Positions 7,358 through 14,980 of a DNA stretch of 56,913 bases are shown here, one piece after another (position 1 is the stretch's first letter; each line of letters starts with the position of its first letter). The DNA lies in NCBI GenBank assembly GCA_946611595.1, contig CAMODY010000001.1, forward strand, positions 1 through 56,913. Reading direction: 5' to 3'. The stretch is from an uncultured Clostridia bacterium (GTDB taxonomy: Bacteria; Bacillota; Clostridia; Lachnospirales; Lachnospiraceae). A program made the translations under genes and the position numbers. The notes below the pieces were generated by a model, which was given only the letters and a program-made list of their open reading frames with translations, was not told the origin of the DNA and searched no databases.

Positions 7358-9382
7358 TTAATTATCTGAGGTTTTAGTAATAATATCTGCAAGATAATAA
7401 TCACCGTCTTTTACCATGATCCAGGTCATATTCGTATCCCAGGTTCTTACAGATTCGCCGTCCCTTAAAATATCCTGTACAAAACTGATATCGCAGGAAT
7501 AACAGCTGTCGGAATACTTCTTGATATTTGTGACAGTTTCTTCGCTCAACTGGATGCCGTCATGTTCCTGCATCCAGGACACATCTGCAGAAGAGGCGCT
7601 GACAAACGCCGGAGAATTATCCAGCATGACGCTACTTAATGCCTCTCTTCCGGAATCTCCCGAGAAATATCTTGCGTAAGGATCAAATAAAGATTTAACC
7701 CGCTCTGTCTGTTCTGCTGCAAATGCCTCATCAGCATCAAAGCCCGCCGTATACACATCACCGATCAGGCTGCACGGAGTGCTGTTTCCGTTTTCATCAG
7801 TCATGGAAACATCCGTTCCTGCGAAGATTCCTTTTACCGTGTATGTATCAACTGTCGGCATATCTGCGATAATGCCTTCATCTATCAGTCTGGATAAAAT
7901 CTGAATCCGGCTTCCCGATTCCGTAATAAAGGAACGATCTACAGCCTGCTGATTGATCGTCAAAGTTGCGGTGGTCGGAATCTGTGCTACAAGTTCCGTT
8001 ACCTTAAGTTCTTCAGAAGCAAGCTGTGTTTTCTGTTCGCTCCACTGATTGTTTTCAGAACCGCTGCCTGAATTTTTGTCGAGATAAAGTTTCAGCAGAT
8101 TCTCATCTCCGGAGCGGATCATGTATACGTTTTCATCTCCGCTGCTTTCCGCATTGATTTTTACATAACGCAGTTTATTCTCCGCATTTTTATCCTGCAG
8201 GTACTTCGCAACCGTACCCTCTGCCCCAAAAAGCGAAGGATCAGAAAGTGCAACGTCATCTGCTGTTACCAGATGCAGCGATTCTAAATTGCCTTCCTGA
8301 ATATCTTCTACGATTTCATTCATATAATGTTCCGGAAGACCGTTTTCATAGCGGCTTAAGAACGTCCACAAAAGGACCATTGCTGCAATCAGCACAAGGA
8401 TAAAAGCTCCCCAGGCAATAAAGAACCCTTTTTTAAAAGACTTTGTAAAGACTTTCTTTTCTTTTTTGCCCTTGCCTTTCTTTACAGGCTGTTTTGCAGC
8501 TGCTTTCCTTACCGGACGTCTCTCTTCAAACTCTTCTTCCGGCTCATACGCTGCTTCCGGCTCATACGCTTCCTCAGGTTCGTACTCTTCTTCCGGCTCG
8601 TAGTATTGCTCTTCCTCTCTTAAGGCTTCAGCCTCTAAAGCGCGGCGTCTTTCCTGCCGTCTTCTTCTGGCTTCATCATGAATTCTTTGCTGCCTTAAGC
8701 GGTCTTCAGCTCTTCTTTTTTCAAGCTCTTCAGCTCTTTCTTTGGCAAGTTCTTCGGCTCTTTTTCTTCTTTGTGCCGCTTCCCTTCTTCTTTGAAGTTC
8801 CTGTTCATATTCTTCGTCAATTCCCCGTTCTCTTCGGATCTGACGCATGATATCCTGCAGATCTTCTTCCGACATTCTACGGGGTTTGTTTTCAGAACCT
8901 ATAGATGCAGATCTTCTCCGGAACTGTATCTGCTCGGGGCTTTTTTCCTGTTCTAATGCTTTCGCTTCCAGCACTCTTCGTCTTTGAGCTCTGGCCTCAG
9001 CAGCTTTGATCCGTTCCTCTTCTGCTGCTATCTCTTCTGAAAGTCTTTGCGCTTCTGCTCTGCGTTTTTCAGAAGCTTCTCTTTTTGCCTGCTCGATTTT
9101 CTCATTTTCTTCTGCAAGCCGGCGTTCCTGTTCCTGTCTGATGCGTTCTGCCGAGCGCTTCTTTAGCTCCTCGATCGGATCATCTTCTGCAGATCTTCTG
9201 CGTTTTACAGGATTCGGTCTGGTCGAGTAAAGACCTTCTCCAATCGTCTCCTCAAGCGCTCTGCGTCTGTTGATACTCTCGCTTTGAAGTTGGTCTGTTT
9301 CTAAAGCCTCTGCTCTCCAGGATGCAGCGGAATCTATACTCTCGGTATTTATATTTTGTCCATGCGGTCGTCTCTGTGCCAT
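7358..9382 (-). CDS. Uncharacterised membrane protein with long charged coiled coil and YEPE repeats
   Basis: I do not recognise this 674-residue protein. Residues 1-255 are very rich in Arg, Glu, Lys and Ala and should form long helices or coiled coils (for example around 70-145 and 180-255). Residues 260-286 contain four imperfect YEPEE repeats. A Lys-rich stretch (about 292-312) precedes a single membrane segment (about 319-341), and residues 342-674 should be outside the cell, giving a cytoplasmic N-terminus. The outer part looks like two mixed alpha/beta domains, the second (about 540-674) loosely like an NTF2-type fold. It lies 6 bp after the NAGPA-domain gene and 11 bp before capA, so it is part of the same transcript. 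A scaffold linking cytoplasmic and surface partners is a guess. Confidence 0.8.
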   Translation of the reverse strand: MAQRRPHGQNINTESIDSAASWRAEALETDQLQSESINRRRALEETIGEGLYSTRPNPVKRRRSAEDDPIEELKKRSAERIRQEQERRLAEENEKIEQAKREASEKRRAEAQRLSEEIAAEEERIKAAEARAQRRRVLEAKALEQEKSPEQIQFRRRSASIGSENKPRRMSEEDLQDIMRQIRRERGIDEEYEQELQRRREAAQRRKRAEELAKERAEELEKRRAEDRLRQQRIHDEARRRRQERRRALEAEALREEEQYYEPEEEYEPEEAYEPEAAYEPEEEFEERRPVRKAAAKQPVKKGKGKKEKKVFTKSFKKGFFIAWGAFILVLIAAMVLLWTFLSRYENGLPEHYMNEIVEDIQEGNLESLHLVTADDVALSDPSLFGAEGTVAKYLQDKNAENKLRYVKINAESSGDENVYMIRSGDENLLKLYLDKNSGSGSENNQWSEQKTQLASEELKVTELVAQIPTTATLTINQQAVDRSFITESGSRIQILSRLIDEGIIADMPTVDTYTVKGIFAGTDVSMTDENGNSTPCSLIGDVYTAGFDADEAFAAEQTERVKSLFDPYARYFSGDSGREALSSVMLDNSPAFVSASSADVSWMQEHDGIQLSEETVTNIKKYSDSCYSCDISFVQDILRDGESVRTWDTNMTWIMVKDGDYYLADIITKTSDN

Positions 9383-9388
9383 AGTCTT

Positions 9389-10366
9389 CTACCTCACAAG
9401 AAATGCATTCGGCACGATTCTCGGTCCGCTTAAGGCATATGGTGTGTTTAAAAACTCGCCCTGGTAAACCATCTGCGTTGAAGAACCTCCATCTAAGGAA
9501 GCAGCATTCACTGCCCCATAGTCGCTCATGATCTTTATCATATCGGAAAACGTAGCGCCAATTGAATTTGCCTGTCTTCCGTCTACTGTTACAAAAATAA
9601 TGGTTCCATCAGCAGCCTGTCCGATCGCAGTTCTAGGATTTAATCCGCCGCCGGCTCCGGAAACTTCCTGCTCATTTCCATTCAAAATTAATACCGGTGC
9701 ATAGGATGTCTGAACGCAGACACAATCCCGAAAGCCCATATTTAAAGCTTCCTGACCGGTATAGTTTCCAAGAACCATTTTATGATCAGCTGTAAATCCA
9801 ATGGCTGGATATGTCGTATTCATATCCCCATATACGAACTCACCTTCTGAAATTACGAAGCCATCCGGGGTGCCGCCGTTACCTTGTCCATTCGGATCGT
9901 AAAAACCGCCACCGTTGATTCCTGCAACCGCTCCATAGCGCTCTGCGATATGATCGACAGTATCACCGTCGCTGCCATCATAAGGACCCTTGTTTCCAAT
10001 AAAGATTCTGGATGGGTCTTTAATTAACATAACATCTCCGATATAAGTCGAACCGGAAATTTCAAAGATCTCAATATCTGAATTTGCAGACGTTTCGTCA
10101 TTAACGATATTAACCAGCGAAGTATCCGTTTCTTCACTGATCTCTTTAACCGTATTGTTATCTACGATCTCCTGGATCCGTTCTTTGGAGAAATACAGAT
10201 TCGGGATCCAGTAAAGCGCGCTGGTTTCCCGAAGAGACATCGTCATGATTTCGGCAGCTTTAGTAGAAGGGCCTTTCATCACGATTGTAAGGGCCCCAAT
10301 CACTGCTGCAACAAATGTCAGCAGAAAGATACCAATAATAAATAATGCTCTTAAGAAATGTTTCAT
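9389..10366 (-). CDS. Phosphodiester glycosidase (NAGPA) family protein, membrane-anchored
   Basis: The 325-residue protein has an N-terminal membrane anchor (about 6-28) and an extracellular NAGPA domain, recognised by INGGGFYDPNG, GTPDGFVISEGEFVYG, NPRTAIGQAADGTIIFVTVDGR and the ending SLDGGSSTQMVYQG. The family removes sugars linked through a phosphodiester, as in the human uncovering enzyme and in bacterial enzymes acting on wall teichoic-acid-like polymers. Here it would act on a surface glycan, perhaps one made by the neighbours. Its start codon directly abuts the stop of the GT2-GtrA gene. The substrate is unknown. Confidence 0.85.
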   Translation of the reverse strand: MKHFLRALFIIGIFLLTFVAAVIGALTIVMKGPSTKAAEIMTMSLRETSALYWIPNLYFSKERIQEIVDNNTVKEISEETDTSLVNIVNDETSANSDIEIFEISGSTYIGDVMLIKDPSRIFIGNKGPYDGSDGDTVDHIAERYGAVAGINGGGFYDPNGQGNGGTPDGFVISEGEFVYGDMNTTYPAIGFTADHKMVLGNYTGQEALNMGFRDCVCVQTSYAPVLILNGNEQEVSGAGGGLNPRTAIGQAADGTIIFVTVDGRQANSIGATFSDMIKIMSDYGAVNAASLDGGSSTQMVYQGEFLNTPYALSGPRIVPNAFLVR

Positions 10367-11509
10367 TTATTTTTTGTCCTTAAAAACCCATTTCCTCTGT
10401 ATGCCATAACTAAAAACAAACAAACACATATCGACAACACATTTGATCAGGACATTTAAAAATCCCGTCACATGCAACAGACCATTTGCGACCAGATCCA
10501 CTAAAAGGAAGGATAAGATCATCTGACAAAAAGCCAAGATAAAATATTTCGTAGCGGTCTTTCTGACATTCGCTACATCTTTAAAGACCACTTTTCTGTT
10601 AATGATAAAATTGACGATGGATGAGATCACTCTTGATGTCAGCGTAGCGATCAAAACGGCCGCAATATTCAGATTCCAGGTATGCTGGATCAGAGCGGAT
10701 GCCAGTGACATCGACTCTCCGATCGAATCCTTTAAATTCCATACAGCTCCGCAGATCGCCATCGTAATCCAATAGACACCGATATCCACAACCCAGGATG
10801 AAATGGAACTTAAGATAAATTTAAAGAAATACTTTAAGACCACTTTATAGATCTTAAAGGAATCCTTTAATGGATTGAAGTGAGAGGATTCATTATCGTC
10901 AATATAGATCGTTTCGATCGGAACTTCCAAGTACGGAGTTTTCCGGTTCACGATCTCAATCAGCATCTGGGTCTCGTACTCATAGCGGTCACCCGGAAGT
11001 TTCGAAAAGTTTTCAAAACAACTTGCGGGGATTACGCGAAGTCCGGTCTGCGTATCTTTTAATTTAATGCCGCAGGCAAAACGATATACGAAACTTGAAA
11101 TCTTATTTCCGAAGCGGCTTCTTGGCGGGATATTTGCGCTGTTAAAATCCCTGCCGCCGATAATGACAGTCCCCGGATTTTTTTCATAAGCATCCAGGCA
11201 GTCCTGCATCGATTCTGTCGTATGCTGACCATCACCATCGCAGGTAATCGCAACGTCGATATCAGGACGCTCTTCTAAAAGATAGCGCATAGCTGTTTTA
11301 AGTCCTGCGCCCTTTCCTTTGTTGACCTCATGCGTAAGCACAGTAACCTCCGGATGTAATGCCGCTTCATCAAAGAAGTGGACATACTCCGGAGCGCTTC
11401 CGTCATTGACAACTATAATATTCTGATATCCGGTCTCTACCAGTTTGTCAGCAAATTTTGCAAACTTTTCATCCGGATTTAATACGGGTAAAATAACCGC
11501 TACATTCAT
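10367..11509 (-). CDS. Family 2 glycosyltransferase fused to a GtrA-like membrane domain
   Basis: The 380-residue protein begins with a GT-A/GT2 domain (residues about 1-220) with VNDGSAPEY and the metal-binding DGDGQ (91-95), typical of dolichyl/undecaprenyl-phosphate sugar synthases. Residues about 226-378 hold four hydrophobic segments of the GtrA type, including FIINRKVVFKD and the ending YGIQRKWVFKDKK. Such fusions load a sugar onto undecaprenyl phosphate and may help flip it to the outer face. The start overlaps the PIG-L stop by 4 bp (ATGA), so translation is coupled. In this cluster it would supply a lipid-linked sugar for an extracellular glycosylation step; the sugar is unknown. Confidence 0.88.
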   Translation of the reverse strand: MNVAVILPVLNPDEKFAKFADKLVETGYQNIIVVNDGSAPEYVHFFDEAALHPEVTVLTHEVNKGKGAGLKTAMRYLLEERPDIDVAITCDGDGQHTTESMQDCLDAYEKNPGTVIIGGRDFNSANIPPRSRFGNKISSFVYRFACGIKLKDTQTGLRVIPASCFENFSKLPGDRYEYETQMLIEIVNRKTPYLEVPIETIYIDDNESSHFNPLKDSFKIYKVVLKYFFKFILSSISSWVVDIGVYWITMAICGAVWNLKDSIGESMSLASALIQHTWNLNIAAVLIATLTSRVISSIVNFIINRKVVFKDVANVRKTATKYFILAFCQMILSFLLVDLVANGLLHVTGFLNVLIKCVVDMCLFVFSYGIQRKWVFKDKK

Positions 11510-13101
11510 CTTGAATTTCTGCTCCTGTTCACTCTGTTTCCAGAAGAATTTGTACGCCTTGAGGAGCTATTTCTCTGTGAAGTCCGCGTTGTTCTGCCGG
11601 AAGTAGTATTTTCTCTTTTTGAGTGTGTCTGCACACGCGCTCTCTCAGTTGAGCCTCTGCTATCCGGTCTGTATCCGGATGTTTGTCTTCTTTGTGCCTG
11701 AGCCCTTCTTTGACGGGCACGGCGCTGCATCTCAGCTCTTCTTCTTTTCTGACGTGCTCTCATTAAGAGATAGAACACGATCAGTGCTGCAATGATCACC
11801 GCAATGATGATCAGGATTACGACTAAAGCCTTGCTGCTCTTTTTATCAGTCTCTTTATCTTTGGACGGAACAGGCGTTGTCTCTTCCTCACGAACCGACT
11901 CCTGCTCTGCCTTAGCTTCCTGCTGTGCGTAAGTTATGATGTTATCGAGAACATCATTTCCGCTGGTATCCGCACCTACCGTACTGCGATACAGACCATA
12001 TTTCGCGCAGCTGAATTTATAATCATTCGGATTTCCGTTTTCATCATATCCGTCATCTACATAAAACCACATCCACTGCTGTGATCCATGTTTCAGATAT
12101 GCATCTTTTGCGACTTCTAAGGCGCTCTTTCCGCCAAAGTCTGCAAGCGGAGCTCTTGTATCCATCTCAATCGGATTTTCTGCATAAAGATGGAGATAGG
12201 TTTTGGGAACATCCCATGTGCCATAAGTATTTGCAGATTCGCTATACTGGCTTGCATCATTCGTAATTTCGACCGCTTCTCTTACAAGCTTGGAAACATA
12301 CTGGTGACCACCGTGACCATATTCGCCGTTAACATCATGGGTGACAACGACCTGCGGCTGGAACTTTCTGATCGTATCAACGATATATCCAAGACACTCG
12401 TCATGCTCGAACTGTCCTTCCGCCTCTTCCAAGGACTCAGAATAATTATCGTAGAACTTTCCAAGCTGCGGATAGTGATCCACACCCATTGTCCAGATAC
12501 CGTCAAGCAGCTCGTGATTTCTGTAAGACTCTGTCTGGAAGAAATCAGTGAAGTATGCGACCTGAACTCGTGCTCTATCTTCGTTGGTGTAGATCGGGAT
12601 CATACCTCCAAAGAACAGTACCTCATCGTCCGAATGGGTGGAGATAAAGAGGATGTCCGGTCTTTCCCAGGACGGCTGCCACTGCTCTACGAAATCCGGA
12701 AGTTCACCGGCAGAAAAAGCAAAGATATCTGCTATTGTTGCCCCACCATTCGGGATCGTGATCGTTGCAGAATTGGACGAGCCGGATAGCTTTACATACT
12801 CATGAAGGAAGCCATACTGTCCGCAGGAGATCTCGCTGCCGCCATCTTTCATGGTCCATGTAGTCGGGATAGAGTCCCATTTGATGTACACAGAATCAAT
12901 CGGTTCTGATGCATTGATTGTAAGAGTCGTTCCCGCATCAAAATGTTCAGTGCTCATATAGTCATCGTCTAAAAGCGCCGAACCATTGCTGCCATCAGAT
13001 GATTCGATCGTTACATCCAGCTGGGCAGCCTCTGCCTTAAATGCAAAGAAGCCCAATCCTGAAATGAATATGACTGCTATGACAAGTAAGAATTTTTTCA
13101 T
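11506..13101 (-). CDS. Secreted, membrane-tethered PIG-L/LmbE-family deacetylase
   Basis: The 531-residue protein has a signal peptide (about 1-25), a beta-rich N-terminal domain (26-140), a PIG-L deacetylase domain (about 147-375), a membrane segment (425-447) and an Arg/Ser-rich basic tail (448-531). The zinc site is visible as HSDDE (156-160) and HGGH (263-266). PIG-L enzymes remove the N-acetyl group of GlcNAc-type sugars; a secreted one would act on a surface glycan. The tail is probably cytoplasmic and could bind nucleic acid, lipid head groups or acidic coiled-coil partners such as the 674-residue protein. It overlaps the MobA-like gene by 4 bp and the GT2-GtrA gene by 4 bp. Confidence 0.87.
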   Translation of the reverse strand: MKKFLLVIAVIFISGLGFFAFKAEAAQLDVTIESSDGSNGSALLDDDYMSTEHFDAGTTLTINASEPIDSVYIKWDSIPTTWTMKDGGSEISCGQYGFLHEYVKLSGSSNSATITIPNGGATIADIFAFSAGELPDFVEQWQPSWERPDILFISTHSDDEVLFFGGMIPIYTNEDRARVQVAYFTDFFQTESYRNHELLDGIWTMGVDHYPQLGKFYDNYSESLEEAEGQFEHDECLGYIVDTIRKFQPQVVVTHDVNGEYGHGGHQYVSKLVREAVEITNDASQYSESANTYGTWDVPKTYLHLYAENPIEMDTRAPLADFGGKSALEVAKDAYLKHGSQQWMWFYVDDGYDENGNPNDYKFSCAKYGLYRSTVGADTSGNDVLDNIITYAQQEAKAEQESVREEETTPVPSKDKETDKKSSKALVVILIIIAVIIAALIVFYLLMRARQKRRRAEMQRRARQRRAQAQRRQTSGYRPDSRGSTERARVQTHSKRENTTSGRTTRTSQRNSSSRRTNSSGNRVNRSRNSR

Positions 13102-13700
13102 TTTACGTAATTCCTATAATCTGATTCCGTGTTGATATTACAAAACGCCGCTCTCAGTTCGGCTTCATCTTTCTCTGCCATCTGTTTTTGAAGTGCAGCG
13201 AAGGAATAAAAGTTCACACCTTCAGAAAGAGATGCATACATTCGGTAGTCTCCTCTTTCCAGCATCCCTTTCAACTTTTCGAGCATTTGTATGCCATATG
13301 CTCCGATCAACGGTTCAGCATGTTCTCCATCCATTAAAACACAGGCTGTATCCATGCAATGATCAAAGAAAAAAGAAAGCACATCAATGTCCGCAAATGG
13401 AACGTCCACCGGGACAACAGCAAATCTTGAAGCACCCGTCTGTTCATAAACGGATACCAAACCTCCCATCGGGCCTTTCTCTACGTATTTGTCAGGCACA
13501 AGCTCAGCATCAGGGAGGAGATTTTGAATCTCCGCTGCATGATCTAAGCTTCCGGCAGATATTATGATTCGATCAAAAGAATCGCTGGCTTTGTGATATA
13601 AGTGCTCCAGAAAAGTCTCATTATCATGAAGATGGAGAAAGATTTTGTCTTTCCCCATTCGGGTGCTCTTTCCACCAGCCAATATCACAAGTGTTTTCAT
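13098..13700 (-). CDS. MobA-like nucleotidyltransferase
   Basis: The 200-residue protein has the MobA/NTP-transferase signature LAGGKSTRMGKDK (7-19) and a metal-site region PVDVPFAD. MobA links GMP to molybdopterin, but no other molybdenum cofactor gene is near, and the gene is the first of a surface-glycan cluster, so transfer of a nucleotide to a sugar or alditol phosphate should be considered. The ATG at 13700 is chosen because it directly precedes the conserved first strand and because a TATAAT element ends only 7 nt upstream, which excludes the longer in-frame start at 13748. There is no Shine-Dalgarno sequence; the mRNA is predicted to be leaderless. Its stop overlaps the PIG-L start by 4 bp. 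Confidence 0.8.
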   Translation of the reverse strand: MKTLVILAGGKSTRMGKDKIFLHLHDNETFLEHLYHKASDSFDRIIISAGSLDHAAEIQNLLPDAELVPDKYVEKGPMGGLVSVYEQTGASRFAVVPVDVPFADIDVLSFFFDHCMDTACVLMDGEHAEPLIGAYGIQMLEKLKGMLERGDYRMYASLSEGVNFYSFAALQKQMAEKDEAELRAAFCNINTESDYRNYVK

Positions 13701-13707
13701 GGGCGAA

Positions 13708-13716
13708 ATTATACCA
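13708..13716 (-). promoter_or_regulatory. Extended -10 promoter of the mobA-like surface cluster
   Basis: The minus strand reads TGGTATAAT (TGn extension plus a perfect -10), followed by seven bases and the ATG at 13700. The -35 region is weak, which is normal for extended -10 promoters. The predicted transcription start falls at or next to the A of the start codon. Confidence 0.6.
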
Positions 13717-13804
13717 TAAGCTACTATAAAAATAAAGAAGAGGTGCATTTTTAAGAGGTCACAGAAAATTCAGAAAAAGAATCAGCTAACCGCATGGAAT
13801 CCGC

Positions 13805-13833
13805 TTGAGATTTCCTATTTGCCCAAGTATAAT
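13805..13833 (+). promoter_or_regulatory. Promoter of the reverse rubrerythrin gene
   Basis: TTGAGA (13805-13810) and TATAAT (13828-13833) are 17 bp apart. The start should lie near 13840, just before the inverted repeat at 13844-13864. Confidence 0.75.
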
Positions 13834-13843
13834 GAGTTAAGAA

Positions 13844-13864
13844 TTCATATTGAATGAATATGAA
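13844..13864. promoter_or_regulatory. Inverted repeat, candidate operator of the reverse rubrerythrin gene
   Basis: TTCATATT (13844-13851) and AATATGAA (13857-13864) are perfect 8-bp inverted arms around a 5-bp centre, placed about +4 to +24 relative to the predicted start. Peroxide regulation by a Fur/PerR-type protein would suit the gene, but the sequence is not a close match to the PerR box I know. Confidence 0.45.
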
Positions 13865-13890
13865 ATTTAATCTTAAGGAGGATTTTAATT

Positions 13891-14430
13891 ATGAAGTGGA
13901 TTTGTAAAGTATGTGGCTATGTTCATGAAGGCGATACACCTCCAGAGCAGTGCCCGGTATGTAAGACAGGAAAAGAAAACTTTGAGAAAATGGGCGGTGA
14001 CAAAACATGGGCTGCTGAGCACATTGTAGGCGTTGCAAAAGACGCTCCAGAAGATATCATCGCAGGTCTTCGTGACAACTTTAACGGAGAATGCTCTGAA
14101 GTAGGTATGTATCTTGCTATGGCAAGAGTTGCTCATAGAGAAGGATATCCGGAAATCGGTCTGTATTGGGAGAAAGCAGCTTATGAAGAAGCTGAGCATG
14201 CAGCTAAATTTGCTGAACTCCTTGGTGAAGTTTTAACTGACTCCACAAAGAAGAATCTCGAAATGAGAGTTGACGCTGAAAACGGCGCAACACAGGGCAA
14301 ATTTGATCTTGCTAAGAAAGCAAAAGAGCTTGGCTTAGATGCAATCCATGACACAGTTCATGAGATGGCAAGAGACGAGGCTAGACACGGAAAAGCATTC
14401 GAAGGACTGCTTCAGAGATATTTCCACTAA
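13891..14430 (+). CDS. Reverse rubrerythrin (rubredoxin domain at N-terminus)
   Basis: The 179-residue protein has a rubredoxin domain first, with iron cysteines C5, C8, C21 and C24, followed by a ferritin-like di-iron helical domain containing GECSEVGMYL, EEAEHAAKF and ARDEARHGKAF. This order is the reverse of classical rubrerythrin and matches the clostridial NADH-linked peroxidases/oxidases that protect anaerobes from peroxide and oxygen. It acts in the cytoplasm and usually takes electrons from a rubredoxin, such as the one encoded just downstream. It has a strong AAGGAGG ribosome site, its own promoter and a terminator, suggesting high and regulated expression. Confidence 0.93.
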   Translation: MKWICKVCGYVHEGDTPPEQCPVCKTGKENFEKMGGDKTWAAEHIVGVAKDAPEDIIAGLRDNFNGECSEVGMYLAMARVAHREGYPEIGLYWEKAAYEEAEHAAKFAELLGEVLTDSTKKNLEMRVDAENGATQGKFDLAKKAKELGLDAIHDTVHEMARDEARHGKAFEGLLQRYFH

Positions 14431-14457
14431 GCCGAAAAACCTAATAACAATAATTAT

Positions 14458-14497
14458 AAAGAGGATGAGCCCCATTGAGCTCATCCTCTTTTTTTTG
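14458..14497 (+). terminator. Rho-independent terminator after reverse rubrerythrin
   Basis: GAGGATGAGC (14461-14470) pairs with GCTCATCCTC (14479-14488) around an 8-nt loop and is followed by nine to ten T residues. Confidence 0.92.
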
Positions 14498-14620
14498 TCT
14501 TTTTCTGATAATACTGTTATATTTTATCAAATGTTTCAAAATAATACTTTGAAGTAAAAGAGTTGTTCGATTTCAGATAAAGAAATCATTAATGCTCTAT
14601 CTCAAACGCAGGTTAGAACC

Positions 14621-14650
14621 TTGACATATAATAGGGTGTGCCCATAAAAT
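14621..14650 (+). promoter_or_regulatory. Promoter of the rubredoxin gene
   Basis: A perfect TTGACA (14621-14626) stands 18 bp from TAAAAT (14645-14650). The stretch 14498-14620 before it shows no gene or other signal that I can identify. A TATAAT that overlaps the spacer has no good -35. Confidence 0.6.
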
Positions 14651-14708
14651 ATTGGTACAAATCCGAAATGTGACACATGAATCATAATTAAAAGAAAGGA
14701 CGAATACT

Positions 14709-14867
14709 ATGAAATACGAATGTAATACTTGCGGCTATACTTATGATCCTGAATTAGGTGATCCTGATAACGGAATCGCTCCGGGAACAGCTTGGGAAGA
14801 CGTCCCGGCAGATTGGGTATGCCCGGTATGCGGAGTTGGAAAAGAAGACTTTTCACCTGCAGAATAA
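14709..14867 (+). CDS. Rubredoxin
   Basis: This small gene encodes 52 residues with the two iron-binding loops CNTCGY and CPVCGVG, the usual length and arrangement of a stand-alone rubredoxin (YTYDPELGDPDNGI, then GTAWEDVPADWVCP). It carries single electrons in the cytoplasm, probably to the rubrerythrins at 13891 and 26723. The ATG has a GAAAGGA ribosome site 8 nt upstream. It has its own promoter and terminator and so forms a single-gene transcript. Confidence 0.96.
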   Translation: MKYECNTCGYTYDPELGDPDNGIAPGTAWEDVPADWVCPVCGVGKEDFSPAE

Positions 14868-14889
14868 AGAATAAGATGAATATCTAAAG

Positions 14890-14923
14890 AAATGGGGGCA
14901 AGAGAAATCTTTCTCCCATTTTT
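14890..14923 (+). terminator. Rho-independent terminator after rubredoxin
   Basis: A 14-position stem (14890-14903 with 14908-14921, one mismatch and one G-T pair) closes on a GAAA tetraloop and runs into T residues. Confidence 0.85.
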
Positions 14924-14963
14924 GTTACTTACAAAATAATCATACCCCGACGAATGCTTACCA

Positions 14964-14972
14964 TGCTATAAT
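14964..14972 (+). promoter_or_regulatory. Extended -10 promoter of the LCP gene
   Basis: TGCTATAAT is a TGn-extended perfect -10 that ends 8 nt before the ATG at 14981. No convincing -35 is present. The transcript is predicted to start at or within two bases of the start codon. Confidence 0.55.
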
Positions 14973-14980
14973 GGTCATCT

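Noticed and set aside
8520..8605. Short tandem repeat read as a CRISPR-like or satellite array
   Set aside because: The repeats encode YEPE units in frame inside the 674-residue protein and have no spacers.
12190..12789. 199-codon open frame on the plus strand
   Set aside because: It lies entirely opposite the PIG-L gene, whose motifs are clear, and shows no recognisable motif or ribosome site.
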